64,000 nucleotides of DNA from Porpolomopsis calyptriformis (Eukaryota > Basidiomycota > Agaricomycetes > Agaricales > Hygrophoraceae). The notes below the pieces were generated by a model. It made no database searches, was not told where the DNA came from, and worked only from the letters and a program-made list of their open reading frames with translations. Within the stretch, counting starts at the first letter, position 1; every line of letters begins with the position of its first letter. Shown here one piece after another: positions 42,626 to 57,775 of the stretch. The translations under genes were made by a program, and so were the position numbers. Where the stretch lies: the NCBI GenBank assembly GCA_951640195.1, contig OX621163.1, positions 1,178,001 to 1,242,000 of the forward strand. Direction: 5' to 3'.

Positions 42626-43147
42626 TTAGTCTCCAGCAGCAGCAACCAACCCCGCGGCTTGTTCCTCGGCGCCACGAACCGCTGTGTCTGGCGCTGAAAT
42701 GTCGGGCAGCGGCGAGGACGTCTCTTCGGAAACGTGATCAGATTCCGGAGCCACCGCACCAGGCGGCCATATATCAGGATCACGTAGCCATGCAGCGTGT
42801 ATAATTTTCATCTTTACCATTCTCTGAAACGGATCAAGGACGAGAAATGGCAGAGGGCATACCACGATGTGCATGGGGAGTCGCCTCTTCAGCCTCCCTC
42901 CTGCAGCCAGTCCTTGCCATATCTTCTCCAACCCGCCCTTCCATATCCTCTCGTCTGTGACCGCACCCGGAAGACGAAGGGCAGCCTCGAGTTTTCGACG
43001 TGACGTGGAAGGTTCCTGTTCGCGAACTTGCGACGAGCGAGGGGTCAACCAGAGCCTTCTGCGCGCAACATAGTAGCACGGCCCTGGTGGTGGCATACGG
43101 CTCGCTGCGAGCACACCCTCGAAACCTGAGGGAGGAGAGGAAGACAT
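42626..43147 (-). CDS. Uncharacterised conserved-looking protein, 173 aa
   Basis: Single exon from ATG 43,147 (MSSSPPSGFEG) to a stop at 42,626. Arg/Pro-rich, with CYYVARRRLWLTPRSS, then AALRLPGAVTDERIWKGGLEKIWQGLAAGGRLKRRLPMHIVV. I recall similar proteins in other mushrooms but know no function; a mitochondrial role is only a guess from basic content. Between LSM3 (convergent, 43 bp) and GRR1 (divergent, 72 bp). Confidence 0.7.
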   Translation of the reverse strand: MSSSPPSGFEGVLAASRMPPPGPCYYVARRRLWLTPRSSQVREQEPSTSRRKLEAALRLPGAVTDERIWKGGLEKIWQGLAAGGRLKRRLPMHIVVCPLPFLVLDPFQRMVKMKIIHAAWLRDPDIWPPGAVAPESDHVSEETSSPLPDISAPDTAVRGAEEQAAGLVAAAGD

Positions 43148-43219
43148 ACGCAGTGCTTTCCCACGATATTAAATAAATAATAAATTAAAAATTAAATTCC
43201 CTCCACACCACCTTGACTG

Positions 43220-46025
43220 ATGACCAACATGTACGCTCACTCCCCGAACCATTCCAGCACCTCTCTCTCTGACATGGACGACGACGACGCCGACGTTACA
43301 AAGTCGGTCTTCTTTCCCGGCGCCGACCAGCCACTCGCCCTTTCACCCGCGAAATGGTCCTCCGGCTTCCACCCGCTTCCTTCTCTCATTCGCTCTCTCG
43401 GACACGCTCCAATGTCCCGTCTGCCTCCGGAAATTCTCATCCACATTTTCAAGCATCTCAATTCACCCCGCGATTTGTACAACTCTCTTCTCGTTTCCCG
43501 GGCGTGGTGTGAATGCTCAGTCGAGCTCTTGTGGCATAAGCCGAGCTTTTCAAAATTGCCCACCCTCGTCAAGATGATGCGCGTCCTCAGCCGCCCAGAT
43601 CAGACATTCACTTATGCCCATTTCATCCGCCGCCTCAACTTCCTCCTCCTCGGTCCTGATATCACCGATTCCCTCTTCAACCGTCTCGTACAGTGCGATC
43701 GTCTTGAACGCCTGACGCTCGTCGGTTGCTCCGCTATCTCAGACGATTCACTTGTTCGCGTGCTTCCTGGCTGCCCCAATCTCGTCGCCATCGATCTGAC
43801 CGGCGTCGTCAATACCACCGACCGAGTCGTCGTCAGCCTTGCAACCTCAGCCAAGCGATTGCAAGGTATAAATCTTGGCGGTTGCAAGAAAGTAACAGAT
43901 GAGGGTGTCTCTGCCCTTGCATCCCACTGCCCCCTTCTTCGGCGCGTAAAACTCAGCGGCGTAGAACTCGTCACGGACGATCCTATCTCGGCCCTCGTCA
44001 AATCATGTCCTTTACTTCTCGAAATCGACCTTAATAATTGCAAGCAGATAACCGATTTATCTGTGCGTGATATCTGGACATACTCCAACCATATGCGCGA
44101 ATTGAGACTCGCCCATTGTATCCTTACCGATTCCGCCTTCCCTGCTCCGCTCAAACAAGATAGGGCCACTGCTGAACCCGTCCCAAATCCATTTCCTTCA
44201 TCCACACCCAAGTTGGCCGAGCCACTTTCCCCGCTCGTTCTATCGCGAACATTCGAGCATCTCCGCATGCTAGACCTCACCGCCTGTGCTCTCTTGACCG
44301 ATGATGCCGTAGAAGGGATCATAACCCACGCGCCCAAGATCCGCAACCTCGTTCTCTCAAAGTGTATTCAACTCACGGACAGAACAGTGGAAAACATTTG
44401 CCGACTCGGGAGATATATCCACTATTTGCATCTCGGTCATGCTGCAAGCATCACAGACCGATCCGTTCGGACTTTAGCAAGGTGTTGCACTCGAATCCGG
44501 TATATCGATTTCGCAAGTGAGTTCATTTATCTTTCCTCGACGATACCCCAGTCTGACCGCAAAAAGACTGTGTGCATCTCACAGACATGTCCGTCTTTGA
44601 ACTGTCTAGCTTGCCCAAACTACGACGCATAGGCCTCGTTAGAGTTAGCAACCTGACAGACGAAGCCATTTATTCACTTGCCGGTCGTCATGCCACTCTA
44701 GAACGTATTCATCTCTCATACTGCGACCAGATCTCCGTTATGGCCATTCATTTTTTGCTGCAAAAGCTGCACAAATTAACTCACTTGAGCCTGACGGGAA
44801 TTCCCGCTTTTCGCAAGCCCGAACTACAGAAATTTTGCAGGCCACCACCATCTGTATGTTCGATCCAAGTCAATAGCCTTCCTTCACTTATAACCATTGA
44901 ACTTGACAGGACTTTAACATGAGTCAACGCGCGACATTTTGCGTATACTCGGGGAAGGGCGTGTTGAGCCTCAGGGCATTTTTGACTGAATTGTTTGATC
45001 AAATGACAGAAGATATGAATGCGGCGGAGGACACAGAGTATGACGACGACTACGACGACCACTACCGCGAAGAAGGTCCCGAAGCTGAAATGGAGACAGG
45101 CGATGATGACGACGAATATCTTGCTCACAGAGCATATATTCCTTCCGCGAATTCAAGAGTGTATCAGGTACCTCGGCCACTTACTGATGGTCCGAGCCAA
45201 CAGCCGCTTCCTGCTACGCAGCCTGATTACCCTGGGGATCCTGCTTATCTGCCTCATATCCTAACGGAACATGCAACGACGGAAGCCCCAGCGGCAACGA
45301 ATTCAGATGGTACGGTTAGTGCAGTGGATCCAGAGGCAACTCCAATCGTTCCTTCAAGGCTCCGTGGGTTTGGGCAGCTACCCATTATAGAAACGTCGAT
45401 ATCCCCTCCACCAAGTGATGCCGCGTCTGTGCGCAGCTCAGGTACTAACAAGTCGAGTGGAGGTGGATTTTTCCGCACACATCAAGATATTGGGTCGTCG
45501 TCGCGGAGCAATGGTGCATTAACACCGGACTTGAATTTTGCGGAGATTGGCCATGGGCGTGGGACGGGTCACGCGGTGCAAACCAATCTCAACCTATCAT
45601 CGAGACGGGTCGTCGAGTCATCACACTTTGATACACTGCCCGGACCAAGTTCACAAGGAACTCCCCAAGCGATTCGCAGTCCGGAACTGCTTTCGGAAAT
45701 CCGCAGCGGCCATGGTTACGAACGTGCATTGTCCAATCCTGGTGATCCTGTGTTTTCTCTCCCGCCTTCCGTCCCGCGGGAAGAGGCCACGCCGTTTCCT
45801 TCGCAAGGTATCATTGATACGGAACCACGCGACTCTGGGCAGTCCACGCTTGGGATACTTCCAGCTGAAAATGTAGAACAGGAAGGCAGAAAAGGAGTCA
45901 AAAGAGGTTTTCGGAACCCGTTTTCGTTCGCCACGACATTTGGACGCCCACCTAACGGGCTGGATGGATTCTCTGGGGGAAGAAGTAACGGCCACGAAAC
46001 CAATTCTGGAACCCGTAAACATTGA
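43220..46025 (+). CDS. GRR1: GRR1-like F-box/LRR protein of SCF ubiquitin ligase
   Basis: Three exons (43,220-44,516, 44,567-44,853, 44,910-46,025), 899 aa. F-box at about residues 70-115 (MSRLPPEILIHIFKHLNSPRDLYNSLLVSRAWCECSVELLW). At least twelve Cys-containing leucine-rich repeats follow (LTLVGCSAISDDSL, INLGGCKKVTDEGV, LDLTACALLTDDAV, IHLSYCDQISVMAI), then CVYSGKGVLSLRAFL. A 350-residue acidic, Ser-rich disordered tail is typical of fungal Grr1. Recruits phosphorylated substrates, for example in nutrient signalling and the cell cycle. Confidence 0.92.
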
Positions 46026-46208
46026 AGGTTGAGCTATCCGGCACCCAGTTTCTTTTTCTTTTTGTTGTTCGACTGATTGAAATATGTACTTTGGAAGATC
46101 GCTTTTCACTATCGTCCATGTTGAAGACAATTTGTGTACGCTGTATACCATGTGCGTGTACCTGTCCATACCTGGACAATCGTAGACAGAGGTTACCTAA
46201 TACTGTTG

Positions 46209-46250
46209 TATGACTTCACTTTGTTATCTCCTTTCACTTTGTTATCTCCT
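46209..46250 (+). repeat. Short tandem duplication before the GlnRS start
   Basis: TTCACTTTGTTATCTCC occurs twice, 18 bp apart, ending a few bases before ATG 46,256. Likely 5' leader or core promoter. Confidence 0.6.
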
Positions 46251-46255
46251 CTGAA

Positions 46256-49006
46256 ATGCCTCCTTCGAACAACGGAGTCGACTCCTCAATTGCGCTCTTC
46301 AAATCAATAGGACTGTCTCAGTCCAAGGCAGCAGAAGCAGCCAAGAGCCCGAAGAGCGCAGGCGTGCTTCGAGACATTATCGATAGGCATGGACTGACGC
46401 ATCGAGACGGTGGCATTTCCGAAAAGCAGGGCGGTCTGATCGCTGCTCTGGCCATCCAGATCGCCAAATCGGCCGCGTTTGGCCAGGATGAGCAAGACTA
46501 TGTCATTCGCAAGATCTTGACAGACAAACTCAAGTCTGTCGAACAGGTTAAAGGTGAGAATTCGCTCAGCGGCACTGCCAAGCAGAGCCTTGATCAGCTT
46601 GACAGCTGCCACCAAGTATCTTGAGTCGCATTCTTCCCCTATTGATGAGGGGGAGTTTGATGAGCATTGCGGCGTAGGTGAATTTAACCCATCATTCCTT
46701 CGCGGAGACACTTTAATGTGCATCAAATGTAGGCTTTACTATTACTCCGGAGGAATTATACACACACGCTACAGACTACATCGTATCGAATGCTATCGCC
46801 GGTTGGGGATACTTGAGTACTGTTATCAACGGCATGAAGGGAACACCCAACCTCCGCTGGGCTAATCCCCTCGAGCTCAAAAACGCAGTTGAAAAGGCAT
46901 TCACGGAAAAATTTGGGCCAAGGACTGTTGCGAAGCCCAAAGTAAAACTGTCCTTCCCTATCTTCAGAGCTGTTGATTTAGCCGCCATTTTCCAGGAACA
47001 AAAGAAAGACGCGAATACTACCACTCCCAAGCGTGCGGAGTCGGACCAGCCCTCACACTCATCCAGTCTTAAAAAAACCGTTTTCGAAGAAGGCTTCCTT
47101 GGCCAACTTCACAAACCAGGAGAGAACCCGCAGCTTTATCCTCGCCTTCGGGAAGCCCACCTGGCTGCAACGGGTGGCATCGTCCGAACACGTTTTCCAC
47201 CTGAACCCAATGGCTACCTCCACATCGGCCATGCCAAGGCGATTTTTATCAACTTCGGGTACGCGGCACATCACGGCGGAGAGTGTTACTTGCGATTTGA
47301 TGATACGAACCCGGAGGCAGAGGAAGCATGCTATTTTGAGAGTATTGTGGACACCGTGCGGTGGTTGGGCTACCAGCCGCGGAAGATCACGTATTCCAGT
47401 GACTATTTTGACCAACTCTATGATCTTGCGGTGGACCTTATAAAGCGTGACAAGGCATACGTTTGCCATTGCACCCGTACGTATTCCGTACGTACTAGCT
47501 TTTATAATGAACTTAATAAGGTCACGGTAGAGGAGGAGATCAAGACAGATCGTGGTCAGAAAAGCGGCGGGCGCCCCAAAGCTTGCGTGCATCGTTCCCG
47601 ACCCGTTTCCGAGTCGCTGGTCGAGTTCGAAAATATGAAGGGGGGAAAATACCGTCCTAAAGAGGCCAACTTGCGCATGAAGCAGGATCTGGAAGATGGC
47701 AACCCACAAATGTGGGACCTGACAGCTTACAGAATAATCGAATCCCATCATCACCGCACGCATGACAAGTGGAGAATCTATCCGACTTACGACTTCACAC
47801 ATTGCTTGGTCGACAGTTTTGAGAATATATCGTAGGGTGTTGTCTTCGTCTTTCAAAGTCTTGTTCACCATAATTTGTTTGGGCAGACATTCTCTTTGCA
47901 CGGTGGAATTCATTGCCTCGCGCCAGTCATACGAGTGGCTTTGCGACATGTTGGAAGTTTACAAGCCCAAACAATCGGAATATGGACGTTTAAGTATGGA
48001 AGGCACCGTGCTGTCAAAGCGCAAGATCTTGACTCTAGTCAACGAAGGAATCGTTCGCGGTTGGGATGACCCACGACTCTACACCTTGATCGCACTCCGT
48101 CGACGTGGTGTACCTCCCGGTGCCATCCTCTCGTTTGTTGGTGGACTCGGGGTTTCGACAGCAGCTTCTAATATAGAAATCCCTCGGTTCAATCAGACGA
48201 TTAGACAACACCTGGAAGGGACCGTACCCCGTCTTCACATGATTTTATATCCGATAAAAGTTACGATCAAGAATCTTCCAGAAGACTACATACACAAGGT
48301 AGAGAAGCCTCTCCACCCCAAAGTCCCTGAGCTTGGTAATATTGTCGTGCCGTTCACCCGCACGATTTACATCGAAGCAGACGACTTCAGACTTTCGGAC
48401 TCGAAGAACTATTTCCGACTTGCCCCTGGGAAAACAGTTGGACTTTTCCAAGCACCTTACCCCATCACCTGTACATCCTATACAATAGACGCATCATCAG
48501 GCCAAGTCATAGAATTGGTCTGTCGACTTGAAAACGGACCTGGCCCCGCGCAGAAACCAAAGGCCTTTATCCAGTGGATTGCAGAACACCCACCATCCCG
48601 AAGCCCTGTGCGGGTTGACGAGACCCGCCTCTTCTCCCGCCTCTTCAAAACCGAACGCGTGTCGCACGACTTTAAGGCAGATTTAAGCCCAGACAGCCTG
48701 AAGATTGTCAAGGGAGCTATGCTAGAAGTTGGATTCTGGTCGGTGGCGAAACGCTGTATGGTGGAAGCGGGTAGGGAGAGTAAATTGAAGGCATCGAAGG
48801 GTGATCCGACTTGCGCGATCCCAGAACAGCCCGTTGGTATGGAATGCGTACGCTTTCAAGGCCTCCGTGTAGCCTACTTCGCGGTCGACAAAGACTCTCG
48901 TCTTTCTTGTTTGGATGAGGGAGATGATGTTGATCCCGGTCGGAGACCTGACGACTTTTTAGCCCTCAATCGCATCGTCGATGTGAAAGAAGACTCTGGT
49001 AAATGA
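46256..49006 (+). CDS. GLN4: Cytosolic glutaminyl-tRNA synthetase
   Basis: N-terminal GlnRS-specific domain (SIALFKSIGLSQSKAAEAAKS...), then the class I catalytic core: TRFPPEPNGYLHIGHAKAIFINF (HIGH), LRFDDTNPEAE, GTVLSKRKILTLVNEG (KMSKS equivalent), WDDPRLYTLIALRRRGVPP. A beta-barrel anticodon domain with IYIEADDF and RLAPGKTVGL follows. At least four introns (46,554-46,605, about 46,677-46,731, 47,477-47,530, 47,832-47,886). A possible internal oddity is the insertion-free but poorly conserved C-terminus. Charges tRNA-Gln in the cytosol. Confidence 0.93.
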
Positions 49007-49096
49007 ATGTTTAAATAAATAGTTTCTAGATAACGGCAGCAGCCTCGAATTTCCACAAAAAATCGTTTGCATACTCCGCAATAAGTTTTTGATCAT

Positions 49097-52000
49097 TCAT
49101 GCCGCCACCAGGGCATGTAGATTGTATATCTCCCTCCGAACAGTATAATACACGTCGGAGACATTACCCTCAAGTTCAACTCTCCCTTTCGCAGTCTTCC
49201 TGACTGCCACAGATTCTTCCAGTGTGCCAGAGGCTGTATTTCCTCTGACACCTGGCCCACAGATAAGCACACCCTCGCCAACGAGCTCCGCTTGTACACC
49301 CACTGACGCCAAACGAGCCTTCAGAGCCGTCAACTTTAGTTCTCCGATCATTGTTGAATGTGGAAGTGTCGTAGGAGGGCGAGATCCAAGGGTGCGTGTT
49401 TGGTGAGCCTTTGAAGTCAGAGCGTCGGAAACCTGTGAAGGGGGTGGAAGTGGTTCGAGAGTGGGAATAGTTGAACTTGCATGGGTGACAACCCGTCCTG
49501 TCACGTAGCCGATCTCGTTGTCTTCGAACTAGAAAATACAAGATTAGCTGAACAGAGCCGGGTGGAGACAACAGACGTACTCGTGACATCTTTAGGGATG
49601 CTAATAATTCATCACTGATCGAGATAGAAAAGGTGTTGGATTGTTGTCCTATTTGAATACTTTCTCCCTGCCTGGGGGCATATATATCTTTCGTCATGGC
49701 CCGGATATTTGCACAACTTTCGACAAGGGCTTCGGTTGCGTCGGCAGGTGCATGAACAAGGATCTTGTGAACATGATAAAGAACCCAATAAGTAACAAAG
49801 TCATTGTTGACGTACTATTTTTCTCGGGTTCACTTGGGGGACAATCGTTTTCACGGCACGACCGTCATTCAGACCTTCCATGTCTACGAACAACAGACGG
49901 CATGCCAACTGGACATCTATGACCGATGAGACGAACTTTGACGGCGGTTCTTGGATAGCTTTCTGTATGTCATATAAATCAGCCGGGGAGGTCGAGGGGT
50001 ATTAACGACATTAACCTTAGCATCGTCATCGGCTTGCTTTCTCCTCTTGGCGTCTCTCATCTCATCACCCTCGGCCTCCTCTTCAAGCACCTTTTTCTTT
50101 CGCAACCACATCCCTACATCAATTGTCTCACCATACTCATCCACCCTTTTTTTCTTCTCCACATAAGGGAACATCCTAAACCGTTGCGATTGACCACCAA
50201 CATTCTTGAAGAATGAGGTAGATTTAGACACATTCCCTTTTAGGTAAATGTCATACGATAGCAACTGCTTCGTCAACCCTTCGTCGCTATCCATGGTCCA
50301 ATCGGTTACATCTCCACTTTTATCAGCTTTCCGCGCTGAGCTGCGGCCTCCCCCAGGGGTGCTTGGTTCTTGACCGTCCAAATTCGTGGAGGTCTCCATT
50401 GGTTCGCCTTCCAGCGTGAGCCGCACCTCATTTTCCTCTACTGAATCGGAGTCCGAGTCCGAGTCACTTTCGTCCTCGTCGGCCTCAAGCATCCGCTGGT
50501 TGCGAGCCAACACGGCCAGATGCGCTGCCTCCTTCTCCTTGGCGAGCCTCCCTTTTTGAAGATAGGCCTCGAGTTCAGCTCCTTGAAGTGGGACCTTGGA
50601 ATTCATCTGCAAACATACGTTAATATCATGTGGGTGTCATAGTTATTACCACCAACCTTGAGTCTCAAGACGCCATCCATCATGACATTGCTTCCTATTT
50701 TGCCCTTGTCCCACTTGTCTTCTGGTCTCTGTGAATTATTCCATCGATCAAACAATACCCGTCCCAAGGTCCCTTCTTCACACCGTCCCGTCAGTAGCAC
50801 AACGTTATCGGGGACGGCGGCAAAATCAGCAAATAGATGCCTAGAAGGGCCGTGTGACAACGATGCGGGGACGGCGAGAATTAGCTTCGGATCTTTGGAA
50901 GAGTATGTTTGGGTCATGGCCTGCGGGTTGGGGAAGAACTCGAGATGTCTAAGAGTATATTTGAGAAGGATTCGTGAAGAATCACAGAGATACTTGCCTA
51001 AACCTCAGAGCGAAAGCTCCCAAAGCATCGTCTTCACCGTCATCATCGCGTTTCCTCTTGTTCGGGGCTTTACTCCCACCACCTTCCTCACCAACATCCT
51101 CCTTGCTGACTGTTCCTCCTAGCCATTCCATCATGCTTCGTACAAAGGTGAGCATTTCTCTTCCTGTACGGGAAAGAAGGCAAATCGGGTATTTCAGTCG
51201 CGAGTAGTTCCAATGTTGATCCAGCAGGACTAAAAGCTCAAGTATTCGTGTACTCGAGTCACAGGGTAAAAAGAGAGACGAACGAGACGTGAGAGTTGCG
51301 GTGATGGTATCTGAAAATAAGTTGAAGAAGATATAAAAAACAAATAGCTTTGGGTGTACCAATGAGAGCAGCGTCACGATCTTTTCTTCTGCTTGTGATC
51401 ACAGAGGCCCGGCCCGCGTCCGTAATAAGGAGATCAGGTCTTGCTAGAGGCTCGAATACCCCTCCGGTAGATTGTCGCATGAGCACGGTGCCATCTAAGT
51501 GGCGTTCTCGCATATGATTCATATTCACAGCGTACAGGATTGTGCCAGCAGAAGGTGATCGAATCTTCCATATAGCACCTCCAAGGCTGTGACCAGCATT
51601 GAAGGGAGTAATCGTCAATCCTTGACATTTACCTAGGGAGGCGTACTTCGGAACCAGCGAAATCATGCAAATGAGATACACAACGAACCTTGTAGATGAG
51701 TGGGTTGAGAGTATCGCAAGGTGTTGACCGAATCAAATGCATCATGAACTTCTTGGGTTGCGGCAACATACACTCCCGTTGGCTTGGAAGGATTTTGGCC
51801 AGAAATCATGTCCACATCCACAAATCCATCCTGATTTGGGTCTTTTTTTTGCACATCATCTCCGACATCTTGTTCATCTCTCACGCCTTCGATATCTTCA
51901 GTTACAGCTATGCGGCCCATTGCTTGAACAGGAAGGGTGGTGTATGTAGGTGCCTTCAAATTCCATCGCGAGTAGGCGTATGGATATAGGCCAACGTGCC

Positions 52001-52292
52001 TTAGATCTCCATGTGAAAGAAGGACAAGGTCTACTGTAGGTGCGCAGCTAGAGCACTATAATAGAAAATATAACCAATGAAATGAGAGAATATCCACACA
52101 CTCGCGTAACGCCTGGCAATACGCCTCCCAAGGCGCACTAAGTTCTTCAGCCTTCTCAGAGGATGATTCCTGCGCCCAATCTGGGGAGCCGCAGTCTAAG
52201 AGAATGCGCACATCGTCGACCTGGAGAAGATATGCCAAAGGAATCGTACGGGACGAATGTGCAGCCCCCGATAAAGGTGTAAACGTGATCAT
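49097..52292 (-). CDS. CFT2: CPSF subunit 2 / Cft2 (mRNA 3'-end processing)
   Basis: Starts MITFTPLSGAAHSSRTIPLAYLLQVDDVRILLDCGSPDW, the beta-lactamase fold start of CPSF100. Later LLSHGDLRHVGLYPYAYSRW lacks the full HxHxDH zinc motif, as in this pseudo-nuclease. Beta-CASP parts: LTITPFNAGHSLGGAIWKI, YAVNMNHMRERHLDG, LILAVPASLSHGPSRHLF. A Glu/Asp/Ser linker precedes TDWTMDSDEGL, then EYGETIDVGMWLRKKK and a C-terminal domain ending HALVAA. Many small introns. Nuclear cleavage and polyadenylation factor. Divergent from the first alpha-tubulin (226 bp). Confidence 0.93.
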
Positions 52293-52518
52293 GACTGAAA
52301 AGTGTCACGCAATCACATGGCGTGACATCGACTGCACAATCGTGACAATTGAGGCGTGAGAAAAGCTGAAAGGATTTAATTTTTTTTTTCCCACCTCCGA
52401 ACCTTGGTTCTGCTCACCATCCATCTCCATTAATCTCCAGGTAAAATCTCTCAGTAGCGTCACAGAGAACGTCTTGACATTCGGTTCTTATTTGTATAGT
52501 CCTAGTACCTTGAAAGCG

Positions 52519-54247
52519 ATGCGTGAGGTTATTTCTGTGCATGTCGGTCAAGCGGGTGTCCAGATTGGAAACGCATGTTGTGAGTGTTATGTTTACCATC
52601 TAGCTCAATATTTATCATCATCGCGAATTTCAACGAGAATGACGCGTCATGGTGCATTTGTTCTGTTGTCCTGATGCTAATCGCCATCACAGGGGAACTG
52701 TATACTGTCGAGCATTGTCTCAGTGTAATCCTTTTTCCCTCCCTTTCTGCCCTCTATAAGTCTGATCTTCGCCATCCAGCCCGATGGTCGTCTCATCGAT
52801 GGATCTTCCAACGATGATGGCTTCAGCACTTTCTTCTCAGAGACGTCTTCCGGGAAACACGTTCCCCGTTCCTTGTACATCGATCTAGAACCCAACGTCA
52901 TTGACGAAGTTAGGAACGGCCCTTACAAGAGCCTTTTCCATCCTGAAACGCTTGTGAACGGAAAAGAGGACGCGGCGAGCAACTGTAAGCGATTAAAAAA
53001 ACATCATTCCTGTTTGATAACCCACCCTTCCGCAGATGCCCGCGGTCACTATACCATTGGCAAGGAACAAATCGATACTGTCATGGATAAGGTTCGCCGC
53101 TTAGCCGATAACTGCTCCGGTCTCCAAGGCTTCTTCGTTTTCCATTCTTTCGGCGGTGGCACTGGTTCTGGTTTCGGTGCCCTCATCCTTGACCGTCTTT
53201 CTACCGACTACGGAAAAAAGTCAAAGCTCGAATTCAGTGTGTACCCTGCCCCTACGATGGCCAACTCCGTTGTAGAACCCTACAATTCGGTTTTGACGAC
53301 GCACACAACGCTTGAGCACTCCGATTGTTCTTTCATGGTGCGATTGACGTGTCGTCCGCATTAAGAATGTTTCTCAACGTTTTTCCCCTGACTTAGGTCG
53401 ATAACGAAGCTATTTACGACATTTGCAAGAAAAACTTGAACATAACCTCTCCAAGTTTCACCAACCTAAACAGACTTATCGCTCAAGTTGTCTCGTCTAT
53501 CACGGCTTCCCTCCGGTTTGATGGGTCCCTCAATGTAGACTTGAACGAGTTCCAGACCAACTTGGTCCCGTCAGTAATGATCTTCATCATTCGGGGAACA
53601 ATATATCTCACATCCCAATCAATAGCTTCCCTCGCATTCATTTCCCCTTGGCCACCTTCGCCCCCATTATCTCAGCGGAAAAGGCCCACCACGAACAAAA
53701 CTCGGTTGCCGATATGACATACTCCTGCTTTGAAACTGGTAATCAGATGGTCAAGTGTGATCCTAGAGAAGGCAAATACAGTGCGTATCTTGGAGTAGCC
53801 AATGTGGTATCCCTCGTTCTAATAACCTCAACAGTGGCCTGCGCGTTGCTCTATCGTGGTGACGTTGTACCCAAGGATGTGAATGCTGCTGTGGCCATCA
53901 TCAAAACTAAACGAACTATCCAGTTTGTGGACTGGTGTCCCACCGGGTTCAAACTCGGCATCTGCAACGAACCCCCTGCCCACATTCCAGGCGGAGATCT
54001 CGCCAAAGTTTCTCGTAGCATGTGTATGTTGTCCAACACAACTGCCATTTCGACTGCATGGAGTCGCCTTGACCATAAATTCGACCTTCTGTACTCCAAG
54101 CGCGCCTTCGTACACTGGTATGTCGGTGAAGGTATGGAGGAAGGTGAATTTTCGGAGGCCCGTGAAGACCTTGCCGCTCTCGAAAAGGATTACGAAGAGG
54201 TCGGGATCGATTCTGCGGATGTTGAAGAAGAAGCTGGTGAATACTGA
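52519..54247 (+). CDS. TUB1: Alpha-tubulin, copy A
   Basis: [23 protein letters not shown]-binding [46 protein letters not shown] and C-terminal EEEAGEY with terminal Tyr. Six introns; the last coding third (from [12 protein letters not shown]) is uninterrupted. Reads VEHCLSPDG where copy B has LEHGLSPDG. About 449 aa, normal. Microtubule subunit. Confidence 0.95.
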
Positions 54248-54492
54248 AACGCTGTGTCATAAAACTTTCTTTCCTTGTATTGCGTTTTAGTACCTTTTTT
54301 TCCCGTCACAATTCCCTCGTATACCGGCGTTCATACCTCCTTTTCTCTTCTGCTCAAATAATGGGAGTCCTACGATTACATGCAGTTCTGGCTAAGCTGG
54401 CTAAGCGGTGTCTGCAAAAGGAAAGATCAACAATTATCGATAACCGTCAACGATCTTTTCAAGTTATCCTCACAAAGTTCTAAAATCGTGCA

Positions 54493-56432
<1,940 letters not shown>

Positions 56433-56682
56433 AAAAGCCTCGTCAAAATTCGACATCCAGATACCCGTTATTTGTCCAATTCCCTTCTCTTAGTCTCTCT
56501 TTCACTTCACCGACGACTTCTGGTTGTAGGGATGATCATAGCCATCTATTTTCGTCTACTCATGTAGTCTGGTCTATGTCTATGCGGTATCAATTGTAAC
56601 TTCTACTCCATCGTCTACAATTCTCACAGAAACACTGAGAATAACCGTTAGACTACAAATGAAGAGGAAACTAACAGACATT

Positions 56683-57694
56683 TTACCTTGATAAATCTGC
56701 TGCTATAAAGTCTGCTTGGCAGAGGTCCATTTCCTCCCGAGTGTGAGATGTCATTAACCCTAGTGTCTTGCACCCCGCTTTCTGACCGCTGCGGATTCCG
56801 GAAGGAGCATCTTCTACCACTAGACCTACAAAGAAAGCAAACGAAAGGTTATCATGGTTTGGTATCCGGAAACCACCAGACGAACAGCGTTGAGGTGTAA
56901 CACCACATCTCTTTGCCCCAAGAAGATACGGATCAGGCCTAGAACAACACCAGAACGACGGCGAAGTCAGAAAGCGCCTGGCATGTAAGGTATTCAGGAA
57001 ACCGACATAGGTTTGCCTTGCGTCACGTCTTCGGCCGTCACAAAAACTTGGGGAGTGGGGATACCTGCAACCCTCAATGCAGCAGAGGCGTAATTGCGAG
57101 TTGCTGATGTGCATATAGCCCAACAAGGATTTGGGAGCGTGTGTTCAGAAACGGCCTACGCGCGAAGGGCGTGTGTTTCAAACGTTTTAACAGTAACATT
57201 CTTGACCAATACTCACCTTCATGATATTTTGGACGCCTGGCAGGGGAATGATCCCGTGCCTTCCGTTCTCCTGGGACGAGTCGATGATCGCTTGCTCAAA
57301 ACGTTCAACCTCGTTCTGAAGACAGTTAAGAGATACGTAGTTGAATGTATATTTTAATACCATTCTCACATCAAGTTGCTCAGGGCTTTCTATTCCGCAA
57401 TATTTGCGAAGATTTTCGACTGTGCGTATGCCGCGGGAACCTATAGGCGAGAAAGTCAGACAGTAAGGTCAAACTCGTCTCAGAATGACATACTGATCAA
57501 TACTTGATCAACATCCAATCCGGGATATGTCTCCGCAAATGTTTCCCAAGCACCGGCGACGCCAGCCCCTGAATCCACCAAGGTCCCATCCATGTCAAAT
57601 AGACTGCACAGGAGCAGGTTCACATTTCAAAAGGAAGCAGCAGAGAGCCATCGGGTAGGACTTACATGGCATCTACGTGAATTGAAGTTGGCAT
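56683..57694 (-). CDS. HAD-family phosphatase (GPP/DOG-like)
   Basis: Starts MPTSIHVDAILFDMDGTLVDS across an intron. The catalytic Asp pair is in DMDGT and motif IV is in VVEDAPSGIRSGQKAGCKTLGLMTSHTREEM near the end. The cap region includes WETFAETYPGLD. Closest families known to me are glycerol-3-phosphatase and 2-deoxyglucose-6-phosphatase of yeast; substrate cannot be told from sequence. Start is 81 bp from SEC15, divergent. Confidence 0.85.
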
Positions 57695-57775
57695 TAGCCT
57701 CTTGTTTGGATCTGAGGGAGCTGGTAAATACAATCCAAACAAAGCATTCAAAGTGATCGAAACCAGCAGCAAAGG

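Noticed and set aside
44971..45128. Minus-strand Val-rich frames opposite the GRR1 acidic tail
   Set aside because: Produced by GAC/GAG repeats of the coding strand.
47059..47949. Minus-strand 296-codon frame inside the GlnRS gene
   Set aside because: Mirror of conserved GlnRS codons; no domain and no start context.
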